Assembly: GCA_031200235.1 (NCBI GenBank) | Contig: CP133595.1 | Span: 1,240,001 to 1,304,000 of the forward strand | DNA length: 64,000 nt | Source of the DNA: Cuniculiplasma divulgatum | GTDB lineage: Archaea; Thermoplasmatota; Thermoplasmata; Thermoplasmatales; Thermoplasmataceae | Reading direction: 5' to 3' | In this document: positions 35,381 through 44,443 of the stretch, in pieces | How positions within the stretch are numbered: the first letter of the stretch is position 1 | Layout: the number at the start of each line of letters is the position of its first letter | Program-made: the position numbers and the translations under genes | Notes under the pieces: generated by a model | The model's database searches: none | What the model was told of the DNA's origin: nothing | What the model saw: the letters and a program-made list of their open reading frames with translations, nothing else

Positions 35381-36226
35381 ATGTCATACACATCTGAAAT
35401 AAGCAGGCGAAACCCAGGACTGTTCATTTTCATGGTTGATCAGTCCAGATCCATGAGCCACAAACTTGGCGGCACACTGAGATCAAAATCACAGGAGGCT
35501 GCTGATGCCATAAACAGGCAGATTTATGAGCTCATATACAGGTGCACGAAAACAGATGGCGTCAGGGACTATTTTGATATTGGTATAATAGGCTATGGCG
35601 CCGCTGCAGATACTGCTGCATCATTGCTTAAGGAAGCTGACATAGTTCCAATTTCGAAGCTGGCTGCCAGCCCTCTGAGAATGGAAAAGAGAACTGAGAA
35701 AGTTACCGATCCGGACGGAAGTGAGGTTGAAACAGAATTCGAATTTCCGGTGTGGTTTGAACCAGTCGCAAACTCCAACACACCAATGGTGAAGGCATTC
35801 CAGCTTGCAAAGGAATGGATCGATGACTGGTCCGCGGAGCACAGGGATTCTTACCCGCCTGTGGTCATAAATATCTCTGATGGCGCAGCAACCGACGGAG
35901 ATCCCATGAAAATTGCCAGGGAAATCATGGAAATGAGCACTTCGGATGGCAAGGTGCTTCTCTGGAACTGCCATCTTTCTGAGCTTAAGGGGGCAAGGCC
36001 GCTGGCGTTTCCATCCGATCAAGCTGTCCTTCCAAGGGATGACAAGTTTGCACAGCAGCTCTTCGACATGTCAAGTGTCCTTCCTGACAGCTTCCTGAGC
36101 ATTGCGCAGGAGCGGTCGCTTGATGTGAACAGCAACTCCCGCGCATATGTATTCAATGCGGGACTTGACGAACTGCTGGAACTGCTTGACATAGGAACAA
36201 GGGCCCCAACAGAAAATCTTCAATGA
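35381..36226 (+). CDS. VWA-domain protein of a TerY-P-like triad
   Basis: 281 residues. The von Willebrand A fold begins LFIFMVDQSRSMS, with MIDAS D20-x-S22-x-S24; VVINISDGAATDGDP holds the later MIDAS residues. It matches the TerY-like VWA proteins found with PP2C phosphatases and protein kinases. TATA-like AAATTTATTAG around 35350 is about 26 bases upstream of ATG. The stop overlaps the phosphatase start (ATGA), so translation is coupled. Confidence 0.88.
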   Translation: MSYTSEISRRNPGLFIFMVDQSRSMSHKLGGTLRSKSQEAADAINRQIYELIYRCTKTDGVRDYFDIGIIGYGAAADTAASLLKEADIVPISKLAASPLRMEKRTEKVTDPDGSEVETEFEFPVWFEPVANSNTPMVKAFQLAKEWIDDWSAEHRDSYPPVVINISDGAATDGDPMKIAREIMEMSTSDGKVLLWNCHLSELKGARPLAFPSDQAVLPRDDKFAQQLFDMSSVLPDSFLSIAQERSLDVNSNSRAYVFNAGLDELLELLDIGTRAPTENLQ

Positions 36227-36966
36227 GCGGCATTCAGGTCCTGGGCTTCAGGATGAGCAAGCTTGGCAACAGGTCCACGGACTGTGAGGATTTCTACAGC
36301 TGGGATCTTGCCAGGATGAAGTTTGCCATGGCAGATGGTGCCAGTTCATCCATATTTTCTGATATCTGGGCCCGATCCCTTACACAGGCTGCTATGGATG
36401 TCAATCTCTCCCTGGATGACAGTCCAGATTCCCTCCTTTTAAGCGTGATGAAAGCCGCCAGGAAGAACTGGTATGGCAGTATACAGTGGGCCGGGCTGCC
36501 GTGGTTCCTTCGCAACAAATCCGTATCTGGATCCCATTCAACTCTCCTTCTGATGCAGGCATGGCCTCTTGCTTCATCGTACCGTTATTCTGCTGTTGCC
36601 GTTGGAGACACCTGCATGTTTGTCCTGAAGGGCCAGAAGGTCGAGGATTCTTTTCCACTGAAGCAGTATTCTGATTTCGGGAACACTCCGTCACTGGTAT
36701 GGAGCGGAAAAGGAAGCCCCATATCGGCAAATGTCAGGATGGCTCTTCCAAAATACTCTGCAGTATCCGGGACAATTGCCCCAGGCAGCACTGTGATACT
36801 GGCAACAGATGCTGTCTCAAAATGGATTCTGGAGCATGGGAAACCGCAGGAAATCCTGGAAGTTATGGGAAATGATCACGCCATGAAAGGATTCATAAGC
36901 AGGGAGATCAACGCCAGAAGGATGCGCAACGACGACACGGCAATCGTAGCCATACGCATCACGTGA
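36223..36966 (+). CDS. PP2C-family protein phosphatase of the triad
   Basis: 247 residues with PPM/PP2C metal motifs: RSTDCEDFYSW near residue 20, FAMADGASSS (D38), VGDTCMFVL and NDDTAIVAI near the C-terminus. It should remove phosphate from Ser/Thr, probably reversing the adjacent kinase. It overlaps the VWA gene by 4 bases, and overlaps the convergent kinase gene end by 8 bases. Confidence 0.9.
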   Translation: MSGIQVLGFRMSKLGNRSTDCEDFYSWDLARMKFAMADGASSSIFSDIWARSLTQAAMDVNLSLDDSPDSLLLSVMKAARKNWYGSIQWAGLPWFLRNKSVSGSHSTLLLMQAWPLASSYRYSAVAVGDTCMFVLKGQKVEDSFPLKQYSDFGNTPSLVWSGKGSPISANVRMALPKYSAVSGTIAPGSTVILATDAVSKWILEHGKPQEILEVMGNDHAMKGFISREINARRMRNDDTAIVAIRIT

Positions 36967-38371
36967 TGATCTGGTCAAGGGAAAAGCCATCCCACAACGG
37001 ATCCTTAGACAGGAACTGGAGAAGAAGATCAATGATTTTCTTTATATTCCTGCTCCTGGTTTTCCTGAGTTCAGAGAAAACTGCGGATTCTGACGGTTTC
37101 AGGTAGTCAGGCTTCCTGAGTATAAGGCAGTCTGGATCGTCGCCGTTGAATTTCTCCCACAGTTCAGGCTTTATGGTCAGTGCCTGCATAGCTAGCTGTA
37201 TTACAACCACAGAGAAGGTGTCAAGCTTTTCGCTGTATGTGTCAGCCTTCCTTCCGGGATGCTGGAAATCAGCATGGCCAAGCTCTGTTGCTCTCTCTCC
37301 CTTGAAAGCAGGGATGAACATTCCGTCGTAGTCCACGAATTTTATCTTCCCCTTTGAGTCTATGATTATGTTGTCACCTGAAAGGTCACCATGGGCTATC
37401 CCTGCTGACTGAAGAGCCATAGCAGCCTCAACAATGCGATTTCCAGTTGTCTTAAGGATTCTAGGTTCCGAGATGTGTGCCGATATGAACTGATTCAGAG
37501 TTGTCCCCTCTATCCATTCCATCCGGAGCATTGGGAAGTAAACGCCGTTAACCTTCCGCGTCTTGATACCCTCCGGGTAATATACGAAATGCGTCAGGCA
37601 GTCTGGCGCATTTTGCAGGCTGTTAAGGTATGAACTGATGGTGCTGTATCTCTGGTTTATGCTCAGAGATTTCTTGGTGAAGCATTTGAGGGCATAGAAT
37701 TTTCCGTCTCCCGTTGATATTTTGTAAATGGAGCCGTAATTGCCGGAAGCATGGACATACCAGGACGGGTTCTTAGGATTCCTTACGGCTTCCCAGGTAT
37801 CAGTTTTGCCAATGGACGGGCTCAGGTTAAGTTTGAGTGTCTGGAAGGACTGCTCATAATCCTGCCCGGAAGGCCACTGCCCGTTGTATACCGGTGGAAC
37901 TTTCTGGATTATCCTTGTCACGGTCTGTGTGATGCCGCTTCCTCTGGTGGATCCTGATTGCTGCGGCGGGGGCGCTGACGGAGTGACAACCGGATTGGAA
38001 GCAGGAACTGAGGTTACCGACGGAGCTGAGGCAGGCTGTGATGACGGCACCTTCTTTGCCACAACAGGTTGTGTTTTTGCATTGAGCGCATCATATATGC
38101 GTATGGCCATCTCCAGGACGCCTCTCCATTCATCCATGTCCGGTACAGAGAAAAGTATCCTCTTCCCAGCATTGTCAACTATGCAGAGTTTCTTCAGTAT
38201 CCTACCCTCAATGGAAGCCGCGTACATCTTCTCCAGGGGTATCTGGATTCCTTTTCCCCCATCATCAGGGATGAAGGAAATGCCTCCCGCAGAGAGGATG
38301 AGCGATCCTTTCTGTCCATCAAGGGAGGCCGAAGTCCCCTTGAAAATTGTGGATCTCTCGTTCTGGGCCAT
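36959..38371 (-). CDS. Ser/Thr protein kinase of the triad, with N-terminal PH-like domain
   Basis: 470 residues. Residues 1-95 resemble a bacterial PH/GRAM-type beta domain; 100-150 are a Pro/Ser/Ala-rich linker; the kinase follows with GNYGSIYKI (210-218), the ATP lysine K229 in YALKC, the catalytic loop HGDLSGDN (327-334) and VDYDGMF (346-352) in place of DFG. GHADFQHP after the DYDG is typical of kinases of the TerY-P triad. It is transcribed toward the phosphatase rather than in the same direction, which is unusual for this trio. Confidence 0.88.
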   Translation of the reverse strand: MAQNERSTIFKGTSASLDGQKGSLILSAGGISFIPDDGGKGIQIPLEKMYAASIEGRILKKLCIVDNAGKRILFSVPDMDEWRGVLEMAIRIYDALNAKTQPVVAKKVPSSQPASAPSVTSVPASNPVVTPSAPPPQQSGSTRGSGITQTVTRIIQKVPPVYNGQWPSGQDYEQSFQTLKLNLSPSIGKTDTWEAVRNPKNPSWYVHASGNYGSIYKISTGDGKFYALKCFTKKSLSINQRYSTISSYLNSLQNAPDCLTHFVYYPEGIKTRKVNGVYFPMLRMEWIEGTTLNQFISAHISEPRILKTTGNRIVEAAMALQSAGIAHGDLSGDNIIIDSKGKIKFVDYDGMFIPAFKGERATELGHADFQHPGRKADTYSEKLDTFSVVVIQLAMQALTIKPELWEKFNGDDPDCLILRKPDYLKPSESAVFSELRKTRSRNIKKIIDLLLQFLSKDPLWDGFSLDQIIT

Positions 38372-38432
38372 TTCTCAGTCCATATTCACCCATGAGTTCT
38401 TAAGGGTTGGCATTGTCTGGTAGATTCAGTTC

Positions 38433-39212
38433 TCAATAGGGATATCTTGTGAGCCCACCATCTATTGGGATATTTGCTCCGTTTATGTACGACGCCTCAG
38501 GGCTGCAGAGGAAGCTTACCAGGTGGCCAATTTCATCAGGTTCCCCAATCCTTCCAACAGGTATGCTTGAGATTATCTTCCTCTTCTCTTCCTCAACGGA
38601 AGTCATGTTCAGGCGGGAATTCCGTTCTATGACTGCGCCGAGCCTTTCTGTAAGAAAATATCCCTGGGAGATGGAATTCACAGTCATTCCCTTTCTTCCA
38701 AGTTCTAGGCTGAGAATCTTGCCCAGATTCACAACTGCAGCCCGCAGTGAACCTGAGATGGCAAATCCCTCATAGGCCTCCCTGGTGGTCATTGATGTTA
38801 TGAATATGATCCGCCCCTCCGACCCAATGATCTTTACAGTTTCTCTCACAAGTCCTACGGTTGCCCTGACGAACATTGAGATGTAACGGCTCCAGTCTTC
38901 GTCTCCTATATCCATGAAAGGGGCAAGCTTGGGATCGCCATAGTTAACAACAAGCGTATCAATACCACCCATGGATTTGGAAGCTTTCTCAACAATGTCG
39001 GCCGGATCCTCTGTGACCATGTTGAAGACTGATGATTCCACTCGGAGCCCTCTTTTTCGAAGCAAACCTGCGGAAGCCTCAATCCTGCTGCTTCCCGATG
39101 TCATGAAAATTGTCGCTCCCTTTTCCGCAAGCACAGAGGCAATGGCAAACCCAATTCCTGAACTTGCAGCGGTTATGAGCACTTTTCGTTCACTGAGTCT
39201 CTTCTGATTCAT
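38433..39212 (-). CDS. Short-chain dehydrogenase/reductase, atypical active site
   Basis: About 259 residues from ATG 39212 (39224 possible). The Rossmann motif TAASSGIG and the NYGD strand are intact, and it ends with GANIPIDGGLTRYPY. The usual Tyr-x3-Lys is absent: the region reads EGFAISGSLRAAVVNLGK, as in some FabG-like relatives. It may therefore have altered chemistry or bind a ligand only. It is transcribed alone, toward the kinase gene. Confidence 0.8.
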   Translation of the reverse strand: MNQKRLSERKVLITAASSGIGFAIASVLAEKGATIFMTSGSSRIEASAGLLRKRGLRVESSVFNMVTEDPADIVEKASKSMGGIDTLVVNYGDPKLAPFMDIGDEDWSRYISMFVRATVGLVRETVKIIGSEGRIIFITSMTTREAYEGFAISGSLRAAVVNLGKILSLELGRKGMTVNSISQGYFLTERLGAVIERNSRLNMTSVEEEKRKIISSIPVGRIGEPDEIGHLVSFLCSPEASYINGANIPIDGGLTRYPY

Positions 39213-39434
39213 GGTATCACACATGCCTTTCCGCAGTAATCTTAGTTTCCATGGTAATGAAACATGATGCACCGATTATCCGAAAGTGATTCATGCCAGT
39301 TCCAGTGCATGGTTGGGCACAAATCCATCTTTCCTGTGAATCAGGATCGGCATATGCCTGGCCATCATCTCTGCAATTTCTGATTATTGAGAATATAGAG
39401 AATATTCTTTTATACTAATATACCATGATAAGGC

Positions 39435-40124
39435 ATGAAAGTTCTCATATATTCCGATATTCACTCAAATCTGGAGGCAATGAAGGAAATCCTGAAGAGG
39501 GAAAAATTTGACAGTTCAATTTTCCTTGGCGACGCAGTTGATTATGGTCCAAAACCTGCCGAAACCCTGGACCTGATAATGGAGAACATGGATTATGGTG
39601 TGATGGGGAACCACGACTATGCGGCCGTTACGGGCGAAGACTGCAAATGCGCACCCGAAATGCATGATCTCAGTGAATTTTCAAGAACAGAGGTTACACT
39701 CCCCAATCTGTCAAAGGAAGACCTGGGGAAACTTGGCGCACTGAAGGAAACCATTGAGGCCGAGATAGATGGCAGGAAGATTTTCATGACTCACGCATCT
39801 CCAAACAACCACCTCTTCGGCTATCTTTTCGCAACTGAGGCAGAAATGGTCTGGAAGGATAAGCGGTATTCCTCATACGATCTTATACTGGTTGGGCACA
39901 CGCATTTTCCAATGCTGTACCGTGGCAGGATAATCAACCCTGGAAGCGCCGGGCAGCCCCGTGACGGGGACTGGCGTCCCATGTATGCTGTCCTGGATAC
40001 AGAATCAGGGGATATCACGTACAAAAGGTTCAGGTATGACAATAACGAGACCTGGAGGCAGATCAGGGAAGTAGTTCAGGAGGGGTCACCATATCTGGAT
40101 CAGCTCAGAAAATTCTATTTCTGA
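39435..40124 (+). CDS. Metallophosphoesterase (YfcE/MJ0936-like)
   Basis: 229 residues. The calcineurin-like metal site is complete: SDIHSN, FLGDAVDYG, GNHDYA, THASPNNH and VGHTHFP. Family members cleave phosphodiesters such as 2',3'-cyclic nucleotides, or act as phosphatases; the substrate is unclear. Cys pair CKC near residue 72 is unusual. TATA-like TTTATACTAATATA lies about 25 bases upstream of ATG. Confidence 0.88.
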   Translation: MKVLIYSDIHSNLEAMKEILKREKFDSSIFLGDAVDYGPKPAETLDLIMENMDYGVMGNHDYAAVTGEDCKCAPEMHDLSEFSRTEVTLPNLSKEDLGKLGALKETIEAEIDGRKIFMTHASPNNHLFGYLFATEAEMVWKDKRYSSYDLILVGHTHFPMLYRGRIINPGSAGQPRDGDWRPMYAVLDTESGDITYKRFRYDNNETWRQIREVVQEGSPYLDQLRKFYF

Positions 40125-40130
40125 GAAGAA

Positions 40131-40970
40131 TCAGAACAGTGTACCGAAGTCAGATTTCTTCTCCTCCAGCCATTCTTCCTGCTGGCTGTTGCACCTGACA
40201 CCATATCTTTCTGCCATGGATTCTATGTTTTTCACAAGGTTCAGGTGCCATGCCTTATCCACGTGGTATGATCTCTCTGCAACAAATCCTGGAACAGTGG
40301 AGTTCATAAGGCGGTTGGCTGCAACATATGGGACATAGGTATCGAAAATCACCCTTGAGCCGCTACGTGATGCAAGAGAAAATATTGCATCCATCTCATC
40401 AGGTTCATCATTGAATCCACGTATTATGGGCCCAAGGAATATCCATGTCTTAACACCCGAGTCTGAAAGATACATCAGGGCATCTCCGCGGGATCTGGGT
40501 GATGGGGCATGGGGCTCAATTATCCTGGCTTTCCTGTCATCAAGTGTTGTGATGGTGATCCCAACATCGCTGGAATTCCTGTGTGCTGCATATATTTCTG
40601 CATCCCTCCTGACAAGTGGCGACTTAGTCTGGACCGTTACCCTGAATCCAGATCTCAGGAGAAGATCAGCTGAAGCACCGCTGAGGCCGTACTTTGCCTC
40701 AACCGGCTGGTACGGATCTGTGACAGTTGAAATGCCAACAATCCCCCTCTTCATGCCTTTTATCTCCGCCTTCAGGAGATCCATAAGGTTGGTCTTGACG
40801 TAAACGACTTCCCCCCAGTTCTCTGCTGCATCCGCTATGCGGGTAAAGTCAACTGCATAACAGTATTTGCAGCCGTGAAGGCATCCTGAATAAGGGTTCA
40901 GCGCGTAATCCAGCTCAGCCATTCCAGATTTGGATATGGCAGTTTTGGCCCTGTATTCTACAACTCTCAT
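40131..40970 (-). CDS. Radical SAM protein (SplB-like)
   Basis: 279 residues from ATG 40970. The cluster motif is C30-x3-C34-x2-C37 in SGCLHGCKYCYA, followed by VGISTVTDPYQPVE and VTVQTKSPLV, typical of COG1533 proteins distantly related to spore photoproduct lyase. The start lies one base after the nreA stop, so the two are an operon. A DNA-repair role is inferred from that partner. Confidence 0.88.
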   Translation of the reverse strand: MRVVEYRAKTAISKSGMAELDYALNPYSGCLHGCKYCYAVDFTRIADAAENWGEVVYVKTNLMDLLKAEIKGMKRGIVGISTVTDPYQPVEAKYGLSGASADLLLRSGFRVTVQTKSPLVRRDAEIYAAHRNSSDVGITITTLDDRKARIIEPHAPSPRSRGDALMYLSDSGVKTWIFLGPIIRGFNDEPDEMDAIFSLASRSGSRVIFDTYVPYVAANRLMNSTVPGFVAERSYHVDKAWHLNLVKNIESMAERYGVRCNSQQEEWLEEKKSDFGTLF

Positions 40971-40971
40971 G

Positions 40972-42222
40972 TCAAATCCTGAAGTACCTGTCAAGGTTGT
41001 TGTATTTCAGGGCGGGGACGACCTTTGATCTGCCCGTCCATCGTGATGGCTCCACCTTCATGAATTTAGAGATGTAAGCAATAGCCTCATCCAGGGTGTC
41101 GAACTGCACCGGCTGTGATCTGAAGAGTTCCCTCATGTTCTCCCTGACATACCATACGCCCACCGGGAGGTTGAAGCCGGGATATATTTCACGCCAGGTT
41201 ATGGCGCCTCCTGATCTCCTCATGCCTGAGAATTTCTCAGCTACAGCCAGCCTTGCCGAATAATAGCACCCACCGATGCCAGGGTAGTCTTTCCTCCCGT
41301 TGTAGCCCTCGTCATCTATTTCCACGAAAGCATCTTCGCCCCACTGGTTCCATGTGCTGCCAGGAAACCATGATTCACCCCATTCGTACATCCAGCTTGA
41401 AGGAGTGAGAATCGCCATGAAAAGATTGCCCGGAGTCGGCCTTACAAAGGCAAGAAACTTGTCAATCTGGGGTAGATCCTTGGCCTTCTCCACCAGATCA
41501 TCAGATAGGTTCTTGTCAACGGCAGTGATTGACCACCTGGTGGGAACAACCTTCCTGGCCTTCCCTATGCCAACAGCACCAACACTGAGTATTTTTGATA
41601 TTCTCGAAACATCCACTCCACTTGAATAGAGATATTTCATTGCCTGGTTTGCCTTCAGATCAGTGTCTCCGTAAACCTTCTCAACATCCTTCCCCGGTGA
41701 GGCTCCTGAAACTTCTATCCTTCGCACAGGAGCGGAAGGCCCCATGGGAGGCAGATGCTCATCAAGAACAATATCTGAGGACACCAGATTTCGGTCAAAC
41801 ACCATGTCAACTTCCACGGATTTCTGGGAGAGTGCCATGAGCTGGATCTCCTGGAATACCCGATCCGGTGAGGCAGCGTCGTCTGTCTTCACGTCCATCC
41901 CTCCCCTTATGAGGGAAAGCCTCATTGAGAGAAATTCCTCCATGGGCATTCCAAGCCATGATGGCGTATCCTCGTAAACGGATGTATCTCCGTGCTCAGG
42001 TGGCGTTGATGGATAAATCTTGATGCGGGGATATCCGTATCTTCCAACAAAAACACTTGGAGGTGATGATCCGGAAATGGAATTACCACGTACACTGGAT
42101 ACTCTGGGCTGCACCATGTACTTTACGGAAATTGGGCAGAAAGTCAGGCCACACAACATCCTGGCTCCCCTGCAATTGAGGCACAGGGATGCCGGTATCT
42201 TCATTGTGGCCTTAACCTGCAT
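40972..42222 (-). CDS. nreA: NreA-like DNA repair protein
   Basis: About 416 residues from ATG 42222. An N-terminal zinc-type cluster (CLNCRGARMLCGLTFCPI) leads to the Nre core (SVFVGRYGYPRI, TRWSITAVDKNLSDDL). The last residues, NNLDRYFRI, resemble a PCNA-interacting PIP box, as reported for haloarchaeal NreA, which acts with PCNA in repair of alkylation-type damage. The frame reaches 42276, but a TATA element 25 bases upstream favours 42222. Confidence 0.88.
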   Translation of the reverse strand: MQVKATMKIPASLCLNCRGARMLCGLTFCPISVKYMVQPRVSSVRGNSISGSSPPSVFVGRYGYPRIKIYPSTPPEHGDTSVYEDTPSWLGMPMEEFLSMRLSLIRGGMDVKTDDAASPDRVFQEIQLMALSQKSVEVDMVFDRNLVSSDIVLDEHLPPMGPSAPVRRIEVSGASPGKDVEKVYGDTDLKANQAMKYLYSSGVDVSRISKILSVGAVGIGKARKVVPTRWSITAVDKNLSDDLVEKAKDLPQIDKFLAFVRPTPGNLFMAILTPSSWMYEWGESWFPGSTWNQWGEDAFVEIDDEGYNGRKDYPGIGGCYYSARLAVAEKFSGMRRSGGAITWREIYPGFNLPVGVWYVRENMRELFRSQPVQFDTLDEAIAYISKFMKVEPSRWTGRSKVVPALKYNNLDRYFRI

Positions 42223-42240
42223 ATGAACAGATTGGCAACT

Positions 42241-42250
42241 GATATTTAAG
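42241..42250 (-). promoter_or_regulatory. TATA box of nreA
   Basis: ACTTAAATATC on the minus strand (about 42240-42250) lies about 25 bases before ATG 42222, giving a leaderless start for the nreA and radical SAM operon. Confidence 0.5.
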
Positions 42251-42344
42251 TTATATTTTTTCGCAGTCGATACCACGTGGCATAAACTTTACGGGCCTAC
42301 AGCCATGTAAAGTTAAATTCCATAATAGCAATACGGGGGAGATA

Positions 42345-42773
42345 ATGACACTGAAACTTGACGCAAGATTGCTCTATGAAATAATGTCGGAGTTCCATAC
42401 CCTGGGTGATGAGGAATATGGAGGGCAGGGAACGTTCCAGGAGGCCATTCTGGTTGGATACATATACGGTCTCCTGACTGAAAATCCCTCAAGCGTCATG
42501 ACGCTGGATTCCGGTACGCACAAGGTTTTCAGTTATGGCGGGTACAGCTATATCATCTGGTTTGACGAAATATACGCATATGCGGAAGATGATGAGGATG
42601 AGAAAGAGCCACATGATCAGGCCACCGAAACATTCGAGGTTAAGATAGAGGACGTCTCGGAGGATGATGACCGTGAGGGCGATGACGATGAAGCGGTCCT
42701 TCTCCCGGTTGCAGTAGAGGGCCCTTACACGGCTGACGACATAAAAGATTTCCTGGCAAACGGTGACCTCTGA
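42345..42773 (+). CDS. Acidic hypothetical protein
   Basis: 142 residues; a folded-looking N-terminal 80 residues (FHTLGDEEYGGQGTFQEAIL, SYGGYSYIIWFDEIYAYAE) are followed by a very acidic segment (residues 84-125, including EDDDREGDDDE). No family recognised. A GGGGGAG ribosome site precedes ATG by 4 bases. It begins a run of three unrecognised genes transcribed in one direction. Confidence 0.72.
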   Translation: MTLKLDARLLYEIMSEFHTLGDEEYGGQGTFQEAILVGYIYGLLTENPSSVMTLDSGTHKVFSYGGYSYIIWFDEIYAYAEDDEDEKEPHDQATETFEVKIEDVSEDDDREGDDDEAVLLPVAVEGPYTADDIKDFLANGDL

Positions 42774-42820
42774 AAGGCGTACAGATAAACTAATATATCG
42801 ATTTGGAGCTGATCACAGCA

Positions 42821-43642
42821 TTGAGAAAGGAGGAGTTCCTGGAAATAATTTCCCAGCACATAGGTGCCCCAAGATCCGGGGTGCTCTTTTTCGGTATGGT
42901 ATTTTTACCCAGCATGAAGGACGTACCACTTTCTGATATAATCCCTGGCAAGATATTTGTCCTTCCCTATGACCAGAATTTCAGGATTTCAATGTCAAGG
43001 CACCCGGAGGTTAGTCTTCCTCCGGCAATGGGGCAGAGGTTCATACTCCTGCAGGAAGACTTCCGTTCAATTCCAGGACTGCTGGAAGGCTTGGGATACG
43101 TGATGACCGGCTTCAAGGCTGAGAACCATGGAAGAACAGTGATGGATATATCTCAGCCCGGGCACGCCGGAAAATTCTGGAATCTGCTCAAGGATGACAG
43201 GGAAATTGAATTTTCTGAGATATCCCTGAGCAGGGGTGAAACTTCCATAAAAATAAGGAGGGATATGGAAATCCGTATCTCAAATCCACACGCAGGCACT
43301 CCGGAACTCATTCTTGCCCTGGTGGAAAAGGCCGCCGTCCAGAGGGATCTGTACCAGATGATCATGGAATCCCTTGGAAAGAAGAGGAACGACGTGGAGT
43401 TCTGCCTCCAGGAGCCGATTACACTGCCCGTGGGCATGACAAAATTCAGGGGTAAGCCCGGAAACCAGGAGAGGCTATCAGTGACCCGGGAATCTGACCG
43501 TGGAATTGTTGTAAGCACCGGCTCCGGGGTTTGTGAAGTCATGGAAGACGGCGGAGGCATTGCGGTTCTGCCGGACCCTTCACTTACCCTCATAGATGTT
43601 CTCCATGTCATGGACGTTCCGGGAGGATGGAAAGATGACTGA
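42821..43642 (+). CDS. Hypothetical protein, middle gene of the unknown trio
   Basis: About 273 residues, no membrane segment or known motif. The frame opens at TTG 42803, but TAATATAT at 42791-42798 is 26 bases before the in-frame TTG 42821, so a leaderless start there is preferred. The C-terminus holds a short beta-like region (RGIVVSTGSGVCEVMEDGGG). It overlaps the next ATG by 8 bases, indicating coupled translation. Confidence 0.7.
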   Translation: MRKEEFLEIISQHIGAPRSGVLFFGMVFLPSMKDVPLSDIIPGKIFVLPYDQNFRISMSRHPEVSLPPAMGQRFILLQEDFRSIPGLLEGLGYVMTGFKAENHGRTVMDISQPGHAGKFWNLLKDDREIEFSEISLSRGETSIKIRRDMEIRISNPHAGTPELILALVEKAAVQRDLYQMIMESLGKKRNDVEFCLQEPITLPVGMTKFRGKPGNQERLSVTRESDRGIVVSTGSGVCEVMEDGGGIAVLPDPSLTLIDVLHVMDVPGGWKDD

Positions 43643-44426
43643 AGGCATCAGGGCGAGAAACATGCTGCTCAGGTCTCAGGCCGAATCTTTTCTGGGCATC
43701 TCATTCATTGTGGATGCCTTCCGCATTAACTGGAAATCAACCGGACTGGTACCCCTGTCATTCTTCCAGAGGAATGGCTTATGGATGTCCGCAGTTGGAC
43801 GCAAATCCCTGGACACATGGGTCCCGGATTACCTCATTTTCAGCGGTGACCGCGAGACATCCGCGAAGGCCGGTCGTATAATTTCCGAGGTTACCGATGA
43901 ATTCGCGTCAATGGGCGTGAAAACCCCGGCACCAGTGGCAGTGATTCAGTCCGGCGGGAACCCATACCCAGGAAAGTTCCCGGCCATAATAATTCAGCCG
44001 GGCAATTCAGGCATAGCATACCAGGATTCAGGCCTCACCGGAATGACCACTGTACTGGACAATTTGAAACGTCTCCCCCTTATTCCAGTACCACTGTACA
44101 ATGCCGAAATGCCTGAGTACATGAAGGCTCTGCTGATCACCAGAAATCTTTCGCTGAAGTCCCCTGTGGAACTCCAGAGGCTTGTTGCCGGATCGGTGGA
44201 GTTCGCTTTTTCAAGATCCTCTGGGTTCTCACGCGAAGCCATAAGGAAGGATCTGCAGTCGGTCATCACAGGGCTGGTGAAATCAAGGACGCTGGTGAAA
44301 AGAGGAAATTTCGTCTATTATTCCCAGGACAGCGATGAGTTCAGAAGGAAATTTGCAAGGAATTTCATGGAATATTCAGCGAAGATTTCCAGGCGGACAA
44401 TATTTGATTTTGTTCCTGAAGCATAG
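43635..44426 (+). CDS. Hypothetical protein, last gene of the unknown trio
   Basis: 263 residues from ATG 43635, inside the end of the preceding gene. The central part (PVAVIQSGGNPYPGKFPAII) looks alpha/beta; the C-terminal 70 residues, with SREAIRKDLQSVITGLVKSRTLVKRGNFVYY, resemble a winged helix. No known family. Together with the preceding gene it likely forms a two-protein unit. Confidence 0.7.
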   Translation: MTEGIRARNMLLRSQAESFLGISFIVDAFRINWKSTGLVPLSFFQRNGLWMSAVGRKSLDTWVPDYLIFSGDRETSAKAGRIISEVTDEFASMGVKTPAPVAVIQSGGNPYPGKFPAIIIQPGNSGIAYQDSGLTGMTTVLDNLKRLPLIPVPLYNAEMPEYMKALLITRNLSLKSPVELQRLVAGSVEFAFSRSSGFSREAIRKDLQSVITGLVKSRTLVKRGNFVYYSQDSDEFRRKFARNFMEYSAKISRRTIFDFVPEA

Positions 44427-44443
44427 AGGCAATTCCTTACGCA

